DNA from: Arthrobacter sp. OV608
GTDB lineage: Bacteria > Actinomycetota > Actinomycetes > Actinomycetales > Micrococcaceae
Reading direction: 5' to 3'
Assembly: GCA_900110595.1 (NCBI GenBank)
Contig: FOEZ01000004.1
Coordinates: forward strand, 248,001-312,000
Length of the DNA stretch: 64,000 nucleotides
Every line of letters starts with the position of its first letter. Within the stretch, counting starts at the first letter, position 1. Of the stretch, positions 1-9,072 are shown in pieces. The position numbers were made by a program, and so were the translations under genes. The notes beneath the pieces were generated by a model. The model was not told where the DNA came from and did not search any database. It saw nothing but the letters and a program-made list of their open reading frames with translations.

Positions 1-987
1 GGCCTGTTCCCCAAGAACTTCCTCGGCCTGGGCGCCAGCTCCACAGTTGCCGAATCCGGCGCCGTTACCACCTCCGTGAGCTTCAACGTGCTCCAGATCC
101 TGGTGATCGCCATCGCCGTCGGCGTTGCCGCGCTCAAGGTGGGCAAGGCTGCCGAACCGTTCCTGAACCTGAACGCCTCCGCACTGGCTGTCATCCAGAA
201 GGTCCTGTGGTGGATCATCCGCATCGCACCGCTTGGTACCGTCGGCCTCATCGGCAACGCCGTCGCAGTCTACGGCTGGGACACCATCGGCTCCCTGGGC
301 AAGTTCACCTTCGCCATCTACGTGGGCCTGGCCCTGGTCATCTTCGCGGTCTACCCCATCCTGGTCCGCAGCCACGGCCTGTCCGTCAAGCAGTACTTCT
401 CCGGCGTATGGCCGGCCGTCCAGCTGGCCTTTGTGTCCCGCTCCTCGGTGGGAACCCTCCCGCTGACCCAGCGTGTCACCGAGCGCAGCCTGGGTGTCCC
501 CCGCGCCTACGCCTCCTTCGCCGTGCCGCTGGGCGCCACCACCAAGATGGACGGCTGCGCAGCCATCTACCCCGCCATCTCGGCGATCTTCGTGGCCCAG
601 TTCTTCGGCATCCAGCTGGACTTCAGCCAGTACCTGCTGATCGCCCTGGTGTCCGTCCTGGGCTCGGCCGCAACCGCCGGAACCACCGGCGCTGTGGTGA
701 TGCTGACGCTGACCCTCTCCACGCTGGGACTGCCGCTGGCCGGCGTCGGCCTCCTGCTGGCCATCGATCCCATCCTGGACATGGGCCGCACCGCCGTAAA
801 CGTGGCCGGACAGGCGCTGGTGCCCACCATCGTCGCCAAGCGCCAGGGCATCCTGGACGAGCAGCTGTACAACGCACCCCGCAACGGCACGCCGTTTGTT
901 GACGACTCTGTTGACACCGCAGCCGCCCCGTCCGACGGAACCTCCACCGACACCACGTCGCGTGAGCTGGCGGACGCGAAGGCCTAA
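1..987 (+). CDS. Dicarboxylate/amino acid:cation symporter (DAACS family), 5'-truncated by window edge
   Basis: Secondary transporter of the GltP/DctA family that moves C4-dicarboxylates or acidic amino acids with H+ or Na+ across the cytoplasmic membrane. The frame is open from base 1, so only about the last 328 residues are present. Visible are several hydrophobic helices, a serine-rich re-entrant loop (SRSSVGTLP), the family stretch GATTKMDGCA, and a late helix containing AIDPILDMGRTAVNVAGQ, whose Asp and Asn residues are conserved in substrate and cation binding. The C-terminal tail is hydrophilic and rich in Thr and Ser, as expected of a cytosolic end. A strong hairpin terminator follows the stop. 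Substrate cannot be decided from sequence; dicarboxylate is slightly favoured. Confidence 0.93.
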   Translation, partial: GLFPKNFLGLGASSTVAESGAVTTSVSFNVLQILVIAIAVGVAALKVGKAAEPFLNLNASALAVIQKVLWWIIRIAPLGTVGLIGNAVAVYGWDTIGSLGKFTFAIYVGLALVIFAVYPILVRSHGLSVKQYFSGVWPAVQLAFVSRSSVGTLPLTQRVTERSLGVPRAYASFAVPLGATTKMDGCAAIYPAISAIFVAQFFGIQLDFSQYLLIALVSVLGSAATAGTTGAVVMLTLTLSTLGLPLAGVGLLLAIDPILDMGRTAVNVAGQALVPTIVAKRQGILDEQLYNAPRNGTPFVDDSVDTAAAPSDGTSTDTTSRELADAKA

Positions 988-1029
988 GGGGCCTCTGCTC
1001 ACCACTGGCAGTAAACAACTGGCAGTGAG

Positions 1030-1063
1030 AAGAAGTCCCCGGGAAATCTCCCGGGGACTTCTT
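1030..1063. terminator. Hairpin terminator, probably bidirectional
   Basis: A perfect 14-bp stem (1030-1043 with 1050-1063) encloses a 6-nt loop and sits between the convergent symporter gene and the secreted-protein gene. T-rich sequence follows on the plus strand (tctgtatttaa). Confidence 0.85.
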
Positions 1064-1082
1064 CTGTATTTAAGCCCCAGGC

Positions 1083-1640
1083 TCAGTGGCCACCGATGAC
1101 ACCATTCTGTACAGCCTTGGTGACGGCGTCCGCTTCGGCCTGCGTCAGCTTTCCGTCCGTCACGGCCTGGTCAAGCCTCGACTTCAGCGCCGCAGCCCGT
1201 TCCGCCTGCTTCTCGGTGCGGAGTTCGTCCAGCGCAGCGGTCACCTTGGATTCCTCGATGCCGAGGGACTCCGACAAGGCCTTGGCCAAGGCAGCATCAC
1301 GGGTGGCCGGGTCAGGCCTCTCGCCATCGGCGGGCGGGGAGGAAGGCTTGTTGGCCTCACGGAAGGCCTGGAGCGCCTCCGTTACCTTGGCCTCCTCCAC
1401 GCCGAGCTTCGCCGCGAGCGCGGATGCCTGGGCTACGCCCCGCTCACCGCCGCGTCCGCCGTGCTTGCCCATGCTGCCGGGCGCGGTGCTGGTGCTTCCG
1501 TCGGCTGAGGCACTGGAGCTGACGCTGGGAGCGGGGGTTGGTGTGGTGGTGGCGGAGGCCATGCCGGCAACACCGATTCCGGCGCCGAGGGCCAGCGCCG
1601 CGGCTGACAAGCCAAGGGTCATTTTCTTTGTGCGTGACAT
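1083..1640 (-). CDS. Small secreted protein with two LGxEExKVxxAL helical repeats
   Basis: Predicted exported protein of 185 residues, function unknown. The start at 1640 is chosen because GGAG lies 7-8 nt upstream and the product begins MSRTKK followed by a hydrophobic core and an Ala-x-Ala-like site (MASATT), a typical Sec signal peptide; a longer frame to 1706 would bury this signal. The mature part begins with a Thr/Pro/Ser linker, then has two similar segments (AAKLGVEEAKVTEAL and SESLGIEESKVTAAL), each followed by a charged helix, and ends in a Lys/Gln/Ala-rich helix ending GVIGGH. The motif recurs in uncharacterised Gram-positive secreted proteins. It faces the TetR gene divergently across 174 bp. 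Confidence 0.8.
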   Translation of the reverse strand: MSRTKKMTLGLSAAALALGAGIGVAGMASATTTPTPAPSVSSSASADGSTSTAPGSMGKHGGRGGERGVAQASALAAKLGVEEAKVTEALQAFREANKPSSPPADGERPDPATRDAALAKALSESLGIEESKVTAALDELRTEKQAERAAALKSRLDQAVTDGKLTQAEADAVTKAVQNGVIGGH

Positions 1641-1777
1641 TCTTTGTCTCCTGGATCTGCCGTCAGTAACGGCTGCTGATGGTTCATCCCTCCCGGGACA
1701 TTCCAAGCATCGCCAGGCCAGTTCTGGAACAGCTGTTCGGAACCTTTCATCTTCCTGTGAATCCGGAGCGGAAAAAC

Positions 1778-1814
1778 TTGCTCAGCGTGCAAAGTTGCAC
1801 GTAGTGTAATCAGC
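1778..1814 (+). promoter_or_regulatory. Promoter with TetR-type operator; likely leaderless transcript
   Basis: A perfect inverted repeat, CGTGCAA-AG-TTGCACG (1786-1801), lies between a -35-like TTGCTC (1778-1783) and a -10-like TAGTGT (1802-1807) spaced 18 bp. The -10 ends 7 nt before the ATG at 1815 and there is no Shine-Dalgarno sequence, so the transcript probably starts at or next to the start codon. The operator position is ideal for autorepression by the adjacent TetR protein. Confidence 0.6.
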
Positions 1815-2510
1815 ATGACAACCAGCACAGGCAGCATCCCAGCGGCAGCAGCCACCCCGTCACGGCGCGAGCTGAACAAGGCCGCCACCCGCCAGGCCAT
1901 CACGGACGCTGCTTTGTCACTGCTGCGCAGCCACGGCCCGGGAAGCTTCACGGTGGAGGACATTGCGGACACCGCCGGCATTTCACGGCGCACCTTCTTC
2001 AACTACTTCAGCAGCACCGACGCCGCCCTCGCGGCCGTCACCCACGGGTTCCTGGACAATGCCATCCAGCAGTTCCGGCTGCGGCCGGCTGACGAACCGA
2101 TCCTGCAGTCGGCACAAGCGGCACTGATGGCACTGGCCGACCCCATGACCGTGGCGCCGCTGGCGGAACTGTTTACGCTCACGCAGCAAAGCACGCTGAT
2201 GTCGCACTCGGAGCTTCAGGCCTGGGAGCACTGCACCGAACAAATCATCGCCGTTGCCCGCGAACGGGTGACGGGGGCGGCAGAAGGCGTTGACGAACTC
2301 TATGTCCGTGCGCTGGCCGGTGCAGTGATCTCCTGCGGCAAGGCCGCCCTGGAGGTCTGGTTTACGCGCCGCGGCGCGGACCTATCCCCCGCTTCCCTGG
2401 CAGAGCTCCGGCAGCTGCTCATTGACTCCATGGCGCTGCTGGGGTCCGGTTTCACCGCAGGCACCAGTCCTGCATCCCGTTCCACCTCTTCCGCATCCGT
2501 TTCTTCCTGA
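1815..2510 (+). CDS. TetR/AcrR family transcriptional regulator
   Basis: DNA-binding repressor of 231 residues. The N-terminal TetR helix-turn-helix is clear at about residues 25-70: a helix with TRQAITDAALSLL, then FTVEDIADTAGISRRTFFNYF, whose recognition helix and FFNYF ending are diagnostic. The rest is the helical ligand-binding and dimerisation domain, with a Ser/Thr-rich tail. It lies 18 bp before the MMPL transporter gene on the same strand, so it most likely represses that exporter and itself through the inverted repeat at 1786-1801. The inducing ligand is unknown. Confidence 0.93.
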   Translation: MTTSTGSIPAAAATPSRRELNKAATRQAITDAALSLLRSHGPGSFTVEDIADTAGISRRTFFNYFSSTDAALAAVTHGFLDNAIQQFRLRPADEPILQSAQAALMALADPMTVAPLAELFTLTQQSTLMSHSELQAWEHCTEQIIAVARERVTGAAEGVDELYVRALAGAVISCGKAALEVWFTRRGADLSPASLAELRQLLIDSMALLGSGFTAGTSPASRSTSSASVSS

Positions 2511-2528
2511 TCAGATCGGCTTCCTGTT

Positions 2529-5051
2529 ATGGCACTGTTCCTTTACCGCCTGGGCAAGTTCTCCTACCGCCGGCGCTGGCTGGTCATCTCACTGTGGCTG
2601 GCCGTTCTGGTTGCTGTTGGCGGGTCGGCTGCCGCCTTCCATGGCACTCTGTCCAACAATTTCCAGATCCCCGGCACCGAAACGCAACGGATCGCGGACA
2701 AGCTGAAGCAAGAGCTTCCGGCCGCTTCCGGAGGCACGGCCACCATCGTTTTCGAAGCTCCCGACGGCGGTTTTACCGCCGAGAGCCGGGCCGCGGTGAC
2801 CGACGCGCTGAAGAAGCTTGAGTCCGTGCCAAACGTCCGCGGCACCGTGGATCCTTTCGCCACGCAGGCGCAGGTGGACCAGGCCGGCCAGGCCATCGCC
2901 GACGGCGGGCAGCAGCTCGCCGCCGGCCAGGCACAACTGGACGCCTCCCGCGCGCAGCTGGATGCCGGCAAAGCCCAGCTGGCGGCAGCCGAGCAGCAGC
3001 TGGCAGCAGCCGGCGCACCCGCGGCCCTCATTGAGGCGCAGCTTGGCCAGCAGAAGGCGGCCCTGGCAGAGGGGCAGGCAAAGCTCGACGCCGGTGCCCG
3101 GGAACTCGAAGCCGGCAAGGCCAAGCTGGAGGCGGGCAAGCGCCAGGCAGAAGCATCGTCGGCCATCCGCTTTGTCTCCGAAGACGGACGTGCCGCCGTG
3201 GCACAGGTGCAGTTCAACACCTCCATCAACGGCCTGAGCCCGGAGGTCCGCCAGCAGGTCCAGGACATCGCCCATGAAACATCCGCTGCCGGAGTCACCG
3301 CCTATGCCAGCAAGGAGATCACCGAGGACATCTCCGAACTCTTCGGCGCCGCCGAGATCATCGGCATCGCGGTTGCTGCCCTGGTCCTGATCATCATGCT
3401 GGGCACGCTGATTGCCGCCGGGCTGCCGCTGCTGATGGCCATCATGGGTGTCGGCATCGGCGTCGGCATCACCTTCGCGCTCTCCGGCCTGTTCGACATG
3501 AGCTCCATCTCCCCCATGCTGGCCCTGATGCTGGGCCTCGCCGTCGGGATCGACTACTCCCTGTTCATCGTCAACCGGCACCGCACGCAGCTCCTGGCCG
3601 GAATGGCCCAGGAGGAATCAGTGGCCCGTGCCACCGGCACCTCCGGCAACGCCGTGGTTTTCGCCGGCCTCACCGTTATCATCGCCCTGGCCGCCCTGGT
3701 GGTGCCGGGCCTGCCCTTCCTCGCCGTAATGGGCCTGGCTGCGGCCGGGACCGTGGCAGTAGCCGTACTGGTGGCCATCACCCTGACCCCGGCCATGCTG
3801 TCGCTGATCGGCCGCCGCATTATCTCGAAGCGTGCCTGGGCCAAAGCCGCGGCACACAACGCCGAACCCGGCCATGAAGCAGCCGATGAAGCCCAGGACC
3901 GCGAGCGCAGCACGCACGGCTGGGGCGGCCTGGTCACCCGCCACCCGGTGCTGGCACTCCTGGCCGGTGTGCTCCTGCTGGGCACGCTCGCGCTCCCTGC
4001 CACCCAACTGCAGCTGGCACTTCCCGACGGCGGATCCGAACCGGTGGAGTCAGAGGCCTACCAGGCGTACGACCTGACCGCCCGGAGCTTCGGTGAAGGC
4101 GTCACCGGTCCGATTGTTGCCGTGGGCGAGTTCCCGGCAAACCTGGACGAAGCTCAGGCGCAGGCCCTGCAGTATGACGTCGCGGACAAGCTCCGGGCCG
4201 TGGACAACGTGGTGGCTGCCGTGCCCGTCGCCCTCAGCGAGGACCGGCGCACCGCCGTCTTCCAGGTCATCCCCAAGGAAGGCCCGGCCAGCGCCAGCAC
4301 CGTCCAGGTGGTGGCCGAACTCCGCGGCTTGAACGAGGACATCCAGTCCGAATACGGGGTGGCCATGGGCCTCACCGGCCAGACCGCCGGCAACGTGGAC
4401 GTCTCCACGAAGCTCGGCGCCGCCCTGCCGCCCTACCTGGCCATCGTCGTCGGCCTTTCCCTGGTGCTGCTGCTGCTGGTCTTCCGCTCCATCGTGGTGC
4501 CGCTCCTCGCCACGGGCGGCTTCCTGCTCTCCCTCGCGGCGGCGTTCGGCGCCGTGGTGGCTGTGTACCAGTGGGGCTGGCTGGGGAGCGTGTTCGACGT
4601 CGCCAACCCCGGCGCGGTCCTGAGCTTCCTGCCGATCATCCTCATCGGTGTGCTGTTCGGCCTGGCCATGGACTACCAGGTGTTCATCGCCTCCGGAATG
4701 CGCGAGGCCTACATGCACGGCTCCACTGCGAAGCAGGCGGTCCGGGTGGGCTTCCGCCACGCGGCCGCCGTGGTGACAGCCGCGGCGATCATTATGGTCA
4801 GCGTCTTCGCCGGCTTCATCTTCAGCCACCTCACCATGGTGCGGCCGCTGGGCTTCGCGATGGCGTTCGGTGTGCTGCTTGATGCGTTCGTGGTCCGCAT
4901 GACCATCGTCCCTGCCGTGATGTACCTGCTGGGCGAGAAGTCCTGGTGGCTGCCGCGCTGGCTGGACCGGATCCTCCCGGACGTGGATGTGGAAGGCGCC
5001 CAGCTGAGCCGGCCCGCCGCCACCAAGGCGTCCGAAGAACTGGTCCACTAG
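2529..5051 (+). CDS. MMPL-family RND transporter
   Basis: Membrane exporter of 840 residues in the MMPL branch of the RND superfamily, proton-driven, moving lipids, siderophores or toxic compounds outward. Order of parts: a first membrane helix at about 17-37; an extracytoplasmic domain interrupted by a long Gln/Ala/Leu coiled coil at about 115-205 built from repeats of the AQLDAGKAQL type; five helices at about 275-430 with GLAVGIDYSLF, the signature carrying the proton-relay Asp-Tyr pair; a cytosolic linker; then the second half with GLAMDYQVF. Downstream of and probably controlled by the TetR gene. The coiled-coil insert is of a kind seen in Gram-positive YhgE/MmpL-like exporters. Substrate unknown. 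Confidence 0.93.
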   Translation: MALFLYRLGKFSYRRRWLVISLWLAVLVAVGGSAAAFHGTLSNNFQIPGTETQRIADKLKQELPAASGGTATIVFEAPDGGFTAESRAAVTDALKKLESVPNVRGTVDPFATQAQVDQAGQAIADGGQQLAAGQAQLDASRAQLDAGKAQLAAAEQQLAAAGAPAALIEAQLGQQKAALAEGQAKLDAGARELEAGKAKLEAGKRQAEASSAIRFVSEDGRAAVAQVQFNTSINGLSPEVRQQVQDIAHETSAAGVTAYASKEITEDISELFGAAEIIGIAVAALVLIIMLGTLIAAGLPLLMAIMGVGIGVGITFALSGLFDMSSISPMLALMLGLAVGIDYSLFIVNRHRTQLLAGMAQEESVARATGTSGNAVVFAGLTVIIALAALVVPGLPFLAVMGLAAAGTVAVAVLVAITLTPAMLSLIGRRIISKRAWAKAAAHNAEPGHEAADEAQDRERSTHGWGGLVTRHPVLALLAGVLLLGTLALPATQLQLALPDGGSEPVESEAYQAYDLTARSFGEGVTGPIVAVGEFPANLDEAQAQALQYDVADKLRAVDNVVAAVPVALSEDRRTAVFQVIPKEGPASASTVQVVAELRGLNEDIQSEYGVAMGLTGQTAGNVDVSTKLGAALPPYLAIVVGLSLVLLLLVFRSIVVPLLATGGFLLSLAAAFGAVVAVYQWGWLGSVFDVANPGAVLSFLPIILIGVLFGLAMDYQVFIASGMREAYMHGSTAKQAVRVGFRHAAAVVTAAAIIMVSVFAGFIFSHLTMVRPLGFAMAFGVLLDAFVVRMTIVPAVMYLLGEKSWWLPRWLDRILPDVDVEGAQLSRPAATKASEELVH

Positions 5052-5060
5052 GCTGGATCC

Positions 5061-5705
5061 GTGGTCCGCCTGATTCTTGCCTCCCAGTCCCCCGCCCGCA
5101 CCAAGCTCCTCACCGAGGCCGGCATCCGGCATACAGTGCTGGTATCGGACGTTGACGAGGACGCCGTCCAGGCCCGGTACGGCGTCACCGATCCGCATGA
5201 CACGGCCCTGCTGCTGGCGCGTGCCAAGGCCGAGGCCGTCGCAGCCCTTCCCGAGGCGGACGGGGCGCTGGTGCTTGGCTGCGACTCCGTCTTTGAGTTC
5301 GACGGCGAGGCGCACGGCAAGCCGTACACCGCCGCCGTCGCGCGGGAACGCATGCTCCGGATGAGCGGCAACACCGGTGTGCTGCACACCGGGCACTGGC
5401 TGGTGGACTGCCGCGATACCGAGCCGGACGATGATGGCGCGCCGGGCACCGGTGCCACCTTGGGGACAGTGGCCTCGGCGGAGGTTTCCTTCCTGGAGAT
5501 GGACGCGGTGGAGATCGACGCGTACATCGCCACGGGCGAGCCGCTGCACTGCGCGGGCTCCTTCACCATCGACGGCCTGGGTGGGGCCTTCATCCGGAAG
5601 GTCGACGGCGATCCGCACACCGTCGTCGGACTTTCCGTCTCCACGCTCCGCGCCCTGCTGGCCAGTGCGCAGGTCCGGATCACGGAACTCTGGCCGGAGT
5701 CCTAA
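5061..5705 (+). CDS. maf: Maf-like nucleoside triphosphate pyrophosphatase
   Basis: Housecleaning pyrophosphatase of 214 residues that hydrolyses non-canonical or excess nucleoside triphosphates (dTTP/UTP or m7GTP type). Maf features are the N-terminal LILASQSPARTKLL, the central acidic motif LGCDSVFEFDG followed by HGKP, and CAGSFTIDGLGGAFI near the C terminus. The start is GTG, 9 bp after the MMPL stop. In mycobacteria maf also lies close to accA3, so the position beside the carboxylase gene is a conserved actinobacterial arrangement. Which Maf substrate class it belongs to is not decided here. Confidence 0.92.
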   Translation: MVRLILASQSPARTKLLTEAGIRHTVLVSDVDEDAVQARYGVTDPHDTALLLARAKAEAVAALPEADGALVLGCDSVFEFDGEAHGKPYTAAVARERMLRMSGNTGVLHTGHWLVDCRDTEPDDDGAPGTGATLGTVASAEVSFLEMDAVEIDAYIATGEPLHCAGSFTIDGLGGAFIRKVDGDPHTVVGLSVSTLRALLASAQVRITELWPES

Positions 5706-5726
5706 AGGAAGCGATTTCGGCGACTC

Positions 5727-5781
5727 TTGTAGCTTCCCTACAAAGGCTTGGCGCTTTACACGCGGAATCCGCAAGTAATAT
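5727..5781 (+). promoter_or_regulatory. Putative promoter region of the carboxylase gene with small inverted repeat
   Basis: A 6-bp inverted repeat TTGTAG-n5-CTACAA (5727-5743) precedes a -35-like TTTACA (5755-5760) and a -10-like TAATAT (5776-5781), spaced 15 bp. The repeat could be an operator. Hexamer choice is by eye and the spacer is short. Confidence 0.35.
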
Positions 5782-5834
5782 CGGCGGAACCCTCAAAACC
5801 GCGCTAGGCTCCCTGAAGGAAAGAAGGAGACGCC

Positions 5835-7646
5835 TTGTCAGCAAATTTGGAGCAGTCCGCACATCCCACGCAGTCGACCCTCACAAAGGTGCTGATCGCG
5901 AACCGCGGCGAAATCGCAGTGCGCATCATCCGCGCCGCCCGTGATGAAGGCATCGCCTCGGTTGCTGTCTATGCCGACGCGGACCGGGATGCCCTGCATG
6001 TCCGCCTTGCTGACGAGGCCTACGCGCTGGGCGGGAACACCGCCGCGGAGTCCTACCTGGTAATGGACAAGATCATCGACGCCGCCCGCCAGTCCGGAGC
6101 CGACGCAATCCACCCCGGCTACGGCTTCCTGGCGGAGAACGCCCAGTTCGCTGCCCGCGTGATTGAAGCCGGCATCACCTGGATCGGCCCCTCGCCCGAA
6201 GCCATCTCGGCCCTTGGCGACAAGGTCCAGGCCCGGCACATCGCAGAAAAAGTCGGCGCGCCCCTCGTTCCCGGCACCGCCGATCCTGTGGAATCAGCCG
6301 AGGAAATCCTTGACTTCGTGGACCGGCACGGGCTGCCCGTAGCCATCAAGGCCGCTTTCGGTGGGGGCGGCCGCGGCATCAAGGTGGCGCGCACCCGGGA
6401 CGAGATTCCCGAACTGTACGAATCCGCCGTCCGTGAAGCCACCGCCGCCTTCGGCCGCGGTGAATGCTTCATCGAACGGTTCCTGGACGCGCCCCGCCAC
6501 GTGGAGACCCAGTGCCTGGCGGACGCGTACGGGAACGTGGTGGTGGTCTCCACCCGCGACTGCTCCCTGCAGCGCCGCAACCAGAAACTGGTGGAAGAAG
6601 CCCCCGCCCCCTTCCTCACCGAAGACCAGAACCGCCGCCTCTACGAATCCTCCAAGGCCATCCTGAAAGAGGCCGGCTACCTTGGCGCCGGCACCTGCGA
6701 ATTCCTCGTGGGGCAGGACGGCACCATCTCCTTCCTTGAGGTCAATACCCGCCTGCAGGTGGAGCACTGCGTTTCCGAGGAAGTCACCGGCATCGACCTG
6801 GTGCGCGAACAGTTCCGGCTGGCCCGCGGCGAGGAGCTCGGCTACGACGACCCGGAAGTACGCGGGCACTCTTTCGAATTCCGGATCACCGGCGAAGACC
6901 CGGGCCGGAACTTCCTGCCCGCCCCCGGCACCCTCCGGGTCCTGAAAAACCCCACCGGCCCCGGCGTGCGGATCGACTCCGGTGTGGAGCAGGGCGATGT
7001 GATCAGCGGCAACTTCGATTCCATGCTCTCCAAGCTCATCGTCACAGGCGCCAGCCGCCCGCAGGCGCTGCAGCGCGCCCGCCGCGCCCTGGAGGAAATG
7101 GTGGTCGAAGGCATTCCCACGGTGATCCCGTTCGACCTCGCAGTGGTTTCCGACCCCGCCTTCGCACCGGCCGAGGGCCCGTTCCGGGTCCACACCCGCT
7201 GGATTGAGACCGAGTTCGTCAACAACCTGCCCGCTTGGACCCCCGATGGCGGCAGCACCGAAACCCCGGCCGAAGACCGGCAGCGCGTGGTGGTTGAGGT
7301 GGGCGGCAAGCGGCTCGAGGTGGTCCTCCCGGCCTCGCTCGGTTCCGTGACTGCCGGCACCGCAGGCGCCACTGCCAAGCCAGGCAAGTCGAAGAAGCGC
7401 TTGCGTGCAGGCGGCACCGCTGCGGCCACGGGCAACGCCCTGACCTCACCCATGCAGGGCACCATCGTCAAGGTGGCCGTTGCCAACGGTGACGTAGTGG
7501 CCGAGGGTGACCTGGTGGTAGTCCTGGAAGCAATGAAGATGGAACAGCCGCTGACCGCGCACCGCTCCGGAACCGTCACCGGGCTCACCGCAGCCGCCGG
7601 CGAAACGGTGTCAGCAGGCGCCGTCATCGCCACCATCGAAGACTAG
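5835..7646 (+). CDS. accA3: Acetyl-/propionyl-CoA carboxylase alpha subunit (biotin carboxylase + BCCP)
   Basis: Biotin-dependent carboxylase subunit of 603 residues: it carboxylates biotin with ATP and bicarbonate, then hands the carboxyl group to a separate AccD carboxyltransferase, giving malonyl-CoA or methylmalonyl-CoA for fatty acid synthesis. The biotin carboxylase part starts at about residue 18 ([13 protein letters not shown]), with the ATP-grasp glycine loop at about 176-181 (FGGGGRGIK) and [10 protein letters not shown]. The C-terminal biotinyl domain carries EAMKMEQ with the biotinylated Lys at about 568. The start is TTG, supported by AGGAG 6 nt upstream. No accD gene lies in the window, although in mycobacteria accD5, accE5, maf and accA3 cluster. 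Confidence 0.95.
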   Translation: MSANLEQSAHPTQSTLTKVLIANRGEIAVRIIRAARDEGIASVAVYADADRDALHVRLADEAYALGGNTAAESYLVMDKIIDAARQSGADAIHPGYGFLAENAQFAARVIEAGITWIGPSPEAISALGDKVQARHIAEKVGAPLVPGTADPVESAEEILDFVDRHGLPVAIKAAFGGGGRGIKVARTRDEIPELYESAVREATAAFGRGECFIERFLDAPRHVETQCLADAYGNVVVVSTRDCSLQRRNQKLVEEAPAPFLTEDQNRRLYESSKAILKEAGYLGAGTCEFLVGQDGTISFLEVNTRLQVEHCVSEEVTGIDLVREQFRLARGEELGYDDPEVRGHSFEFRITGEDPGRNFLPAPGTLRVLKNPTGPGVRIDSGVEQGDVISGNFDSMLSKLIVTGASRPQALQRARRALEEMVVEGIPTVIPFDLAVVSDPAFAPAEGPFRVHTRWIETEFVNNLPAWTPDGGSTETPAEDRQRVVVEVGGKRLEVVLPASLGSVTAGTAGATAKPGKSKKRLRAGGTAAATGNALTSPMQGTIVKVAVANGDVVAEGDLVVVLEAMKMEQPLTAHRSGTVTGLTAAAGETVSAGAVIATIED

Positions 7647-7661
7647 CGCCGGAGGCCCCTC

Positions 7662-8102
7662 GTGCTCGCACCAAGTTTTGAAGAAGAAGTGGACCGCTAC
7701 CACCTCGCCGTCCCGGAAATCACCCAGGGCAACCCGGAGCCCGTCAAGGAGCTGTATTCGCGGCTCGACGACGTGACCCTCGCCAACCCGTTCGGCGGCA
7801 TCGCCCGCGGGTGGGCGCAGGTGGAAGCCCGGCTGGATCAGGCCGCACGGCAGTTCCACGACGGCGAGATGCTCGGGTTTGACACTGTCACTTCCTACAC
7901 CGCCCGTGACACCGCCTTCCTGGTGGAAACGGAACATTTCCGCGCCCGCCTGGACGGTGCCGCCGTCGCCGAGGAATTCGCGCTCCGGGTCACCAGCGTC
8001 TTCCGGCGCGAGGAAGGGTACTGGAAACTGGTGCACCGGCACGCCGACCCCGCTGCCCGTCCCCAGTCCCGCCGGTCGCTGAGCCAGCCCGCCGCCAGCT
8101 GA
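7662..8102 (+). CDS. SnoaL/NTF2-like fold protein (DUF4440 type)
   Basis: Small protein of 146 residues with the cone-shaped alpha+beta pattern of the NTF2/SnoaL superfamily: N-terminal helices (VDRYHLAVPEITQGNPEPVKE), a short segment with DDVTLANPFGG, then four beta strands with VTSYTARDTAFLVETEHF, and the final FRREEGYWKLVHRHAD seen in DUF4440 and YybH-like members. Starts with GTG, GGAGG about 6 nt upstream, 15 bp after the carboxylase stop, so probably co-transcribed. Function unknown; members include isomerases, hydrolases and non-enzymatic ligand binders. Confidence 0.8.
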   Translation: MLAPSFEEEVDRYHLAVPEITQGNPEPVKELYSRLDDVTLANPFGGIARGWAQVEARLDQAARQFHDGEMLGFDTVTSYTARDTAFLVETEHFRARLDGAAVAEEFALRVTSVFRREEGYWKLVHRHADPAARPQSRRSLSQPAAS

Positions 8103-8201
8103 CAGGCCGCAGCACCGGGCCGTGAGGTTGTGCCGGGAGTCTGGTCTCCTCGGCTGGGCCAGGAGGCTGACAGGCCGGAGCGAAGAAGGCACACTTAGCA
8201 C

Positions 8202-8933
8202 ATGTTGCCTTTCCTGCTCCTGGCATCACGCGCCGAGGACGCCGCCGCCGAGGACGAGTATGCCGCCTATCTGCGGTACGGCGGCCTGGAACCCTCGGAG
8301 CTGCGGCGCATCAGGCTGGAAGCTGCTCCCCTGCCCGAGCTGGACCTGTCCGCCTATTCGGGGGTGATCGTGGGCGGCAGCCCGTTCACTTCCAGCGACC
8401 CGCCCGAGCACAAGACGCCCACACAGCAGCGGGTGGAACACGAACTGGCCGGGCTCCTGGACGAGCTGGTTGCGGAGGACTTCCCGTTCCTGGGAGCCTG
8501 CTACGGGGTGGGGACGCTGGGTACGCACCAGGGGGCGGTGATCGACAGGACCTACGGCGAGCCGCTCGGCGCGGCGGAGATCGAACTCACGGACGCCGGA
8601 CTGGAGGACCCCGTGCTCAGCGGCATGCCGCGCCGGTTCACCGCCTTCACCGGCCACAAGGAAGCCTGCACCGTCCTGCCCCGGCACGCCGTGCTCCTGG
8701 CGAGATCGGCGGCCTGCCCCGTGCAGATGTTCCGCTTCCGGCAGAACCTGTACGCCACCCAGTTCCACCCCGAGCTCGATGCCGACGGCCTTTGCACCCG
8801 CATCGACATCTACCGGCACGCGGGCTACTTCCCGCCGGAATCCGCCGAAGACCTGATGGCAAGCGCACGGCGGTTCACGGTCACGGAGCCCATGAACATC
8901 CTCAAGAACTTCGTGGCCCGCTACGCACGCTAG
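8202..8933 (+). CDS. Class I glutamine amidotransferase-like protein
   Basis: Stand-alone class I glutamine amidotransferase domain of 243 residues. The catalytic triad is visible: Cys100 in FLGACYGVGTLG, His189 and Glu191 in TQFHPELD. The family's second motif is GVIVGGSPF. Close relatives are annotated as GMP-synthase-like amidotransferases and are often linked to glutamine or gamma-glutamyl metabolism, but there is no synthetase partner here. The first residues are MLPFLLLASR. A purine-like inverted hairpin terminator lies after the stop, shared with the convergent MHS transporter gene. Confidence 0.88.
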   Translation: MLPFLLLASRAEDAAAEDEYAAYLRYGGLEPSELRRIRLEAAPLPELDLSAYSGVIVGGSPFTSSDPPEHKTPTQQRVEHELAGLLDELVAEDFPFLGACYGVGTLGTHQGAVIDRTYGEPLGAAEIELTDAGLEDPVLSGMPRRFTAFTGHKEACTVLPRHAVLLARSAACPVQMFRFRQNLYATQFHPELDADGLCTRIDIYRHAGYFPPESAEDLMASARRFTVTEPMNILKNFVARYAR

Positions 8934-8989
8934 CCGCGGCAGCCCGCCGTCGTGCGTTCCCGCCCGGTTACTCCCGCAGAGGCAGAAAA

Positions 8990-9033
8990 GTGCCCGGCAC
9001 AATCCCCGCAGTTACGGGATTTGTGCCGGGCAC
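8990..9033. terminator. Bidirectional hairpin between convergent genes
   Basis: A 13-bp perfect outer stem (8990-9002 with 9021-9033) with further partial pairing inside (ATCCCCG with CGGGAT) lies between two convergent stops. A-rich sequence (AGAAAAG) precedes it, giving a short T tract on the minus strand. Confidence 0.75.
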
Positions 9034-9072
9034 CTCTGCTGCCAACCGGGCTGGAAGGAACAGCCAGCGGAC

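Noticed and set aside
4050..5774. Open frame of 574 codons opposite the MMPL and maf genes
   Set aside because: It spans two well-supported genes on the other strand and has no recognisable features.
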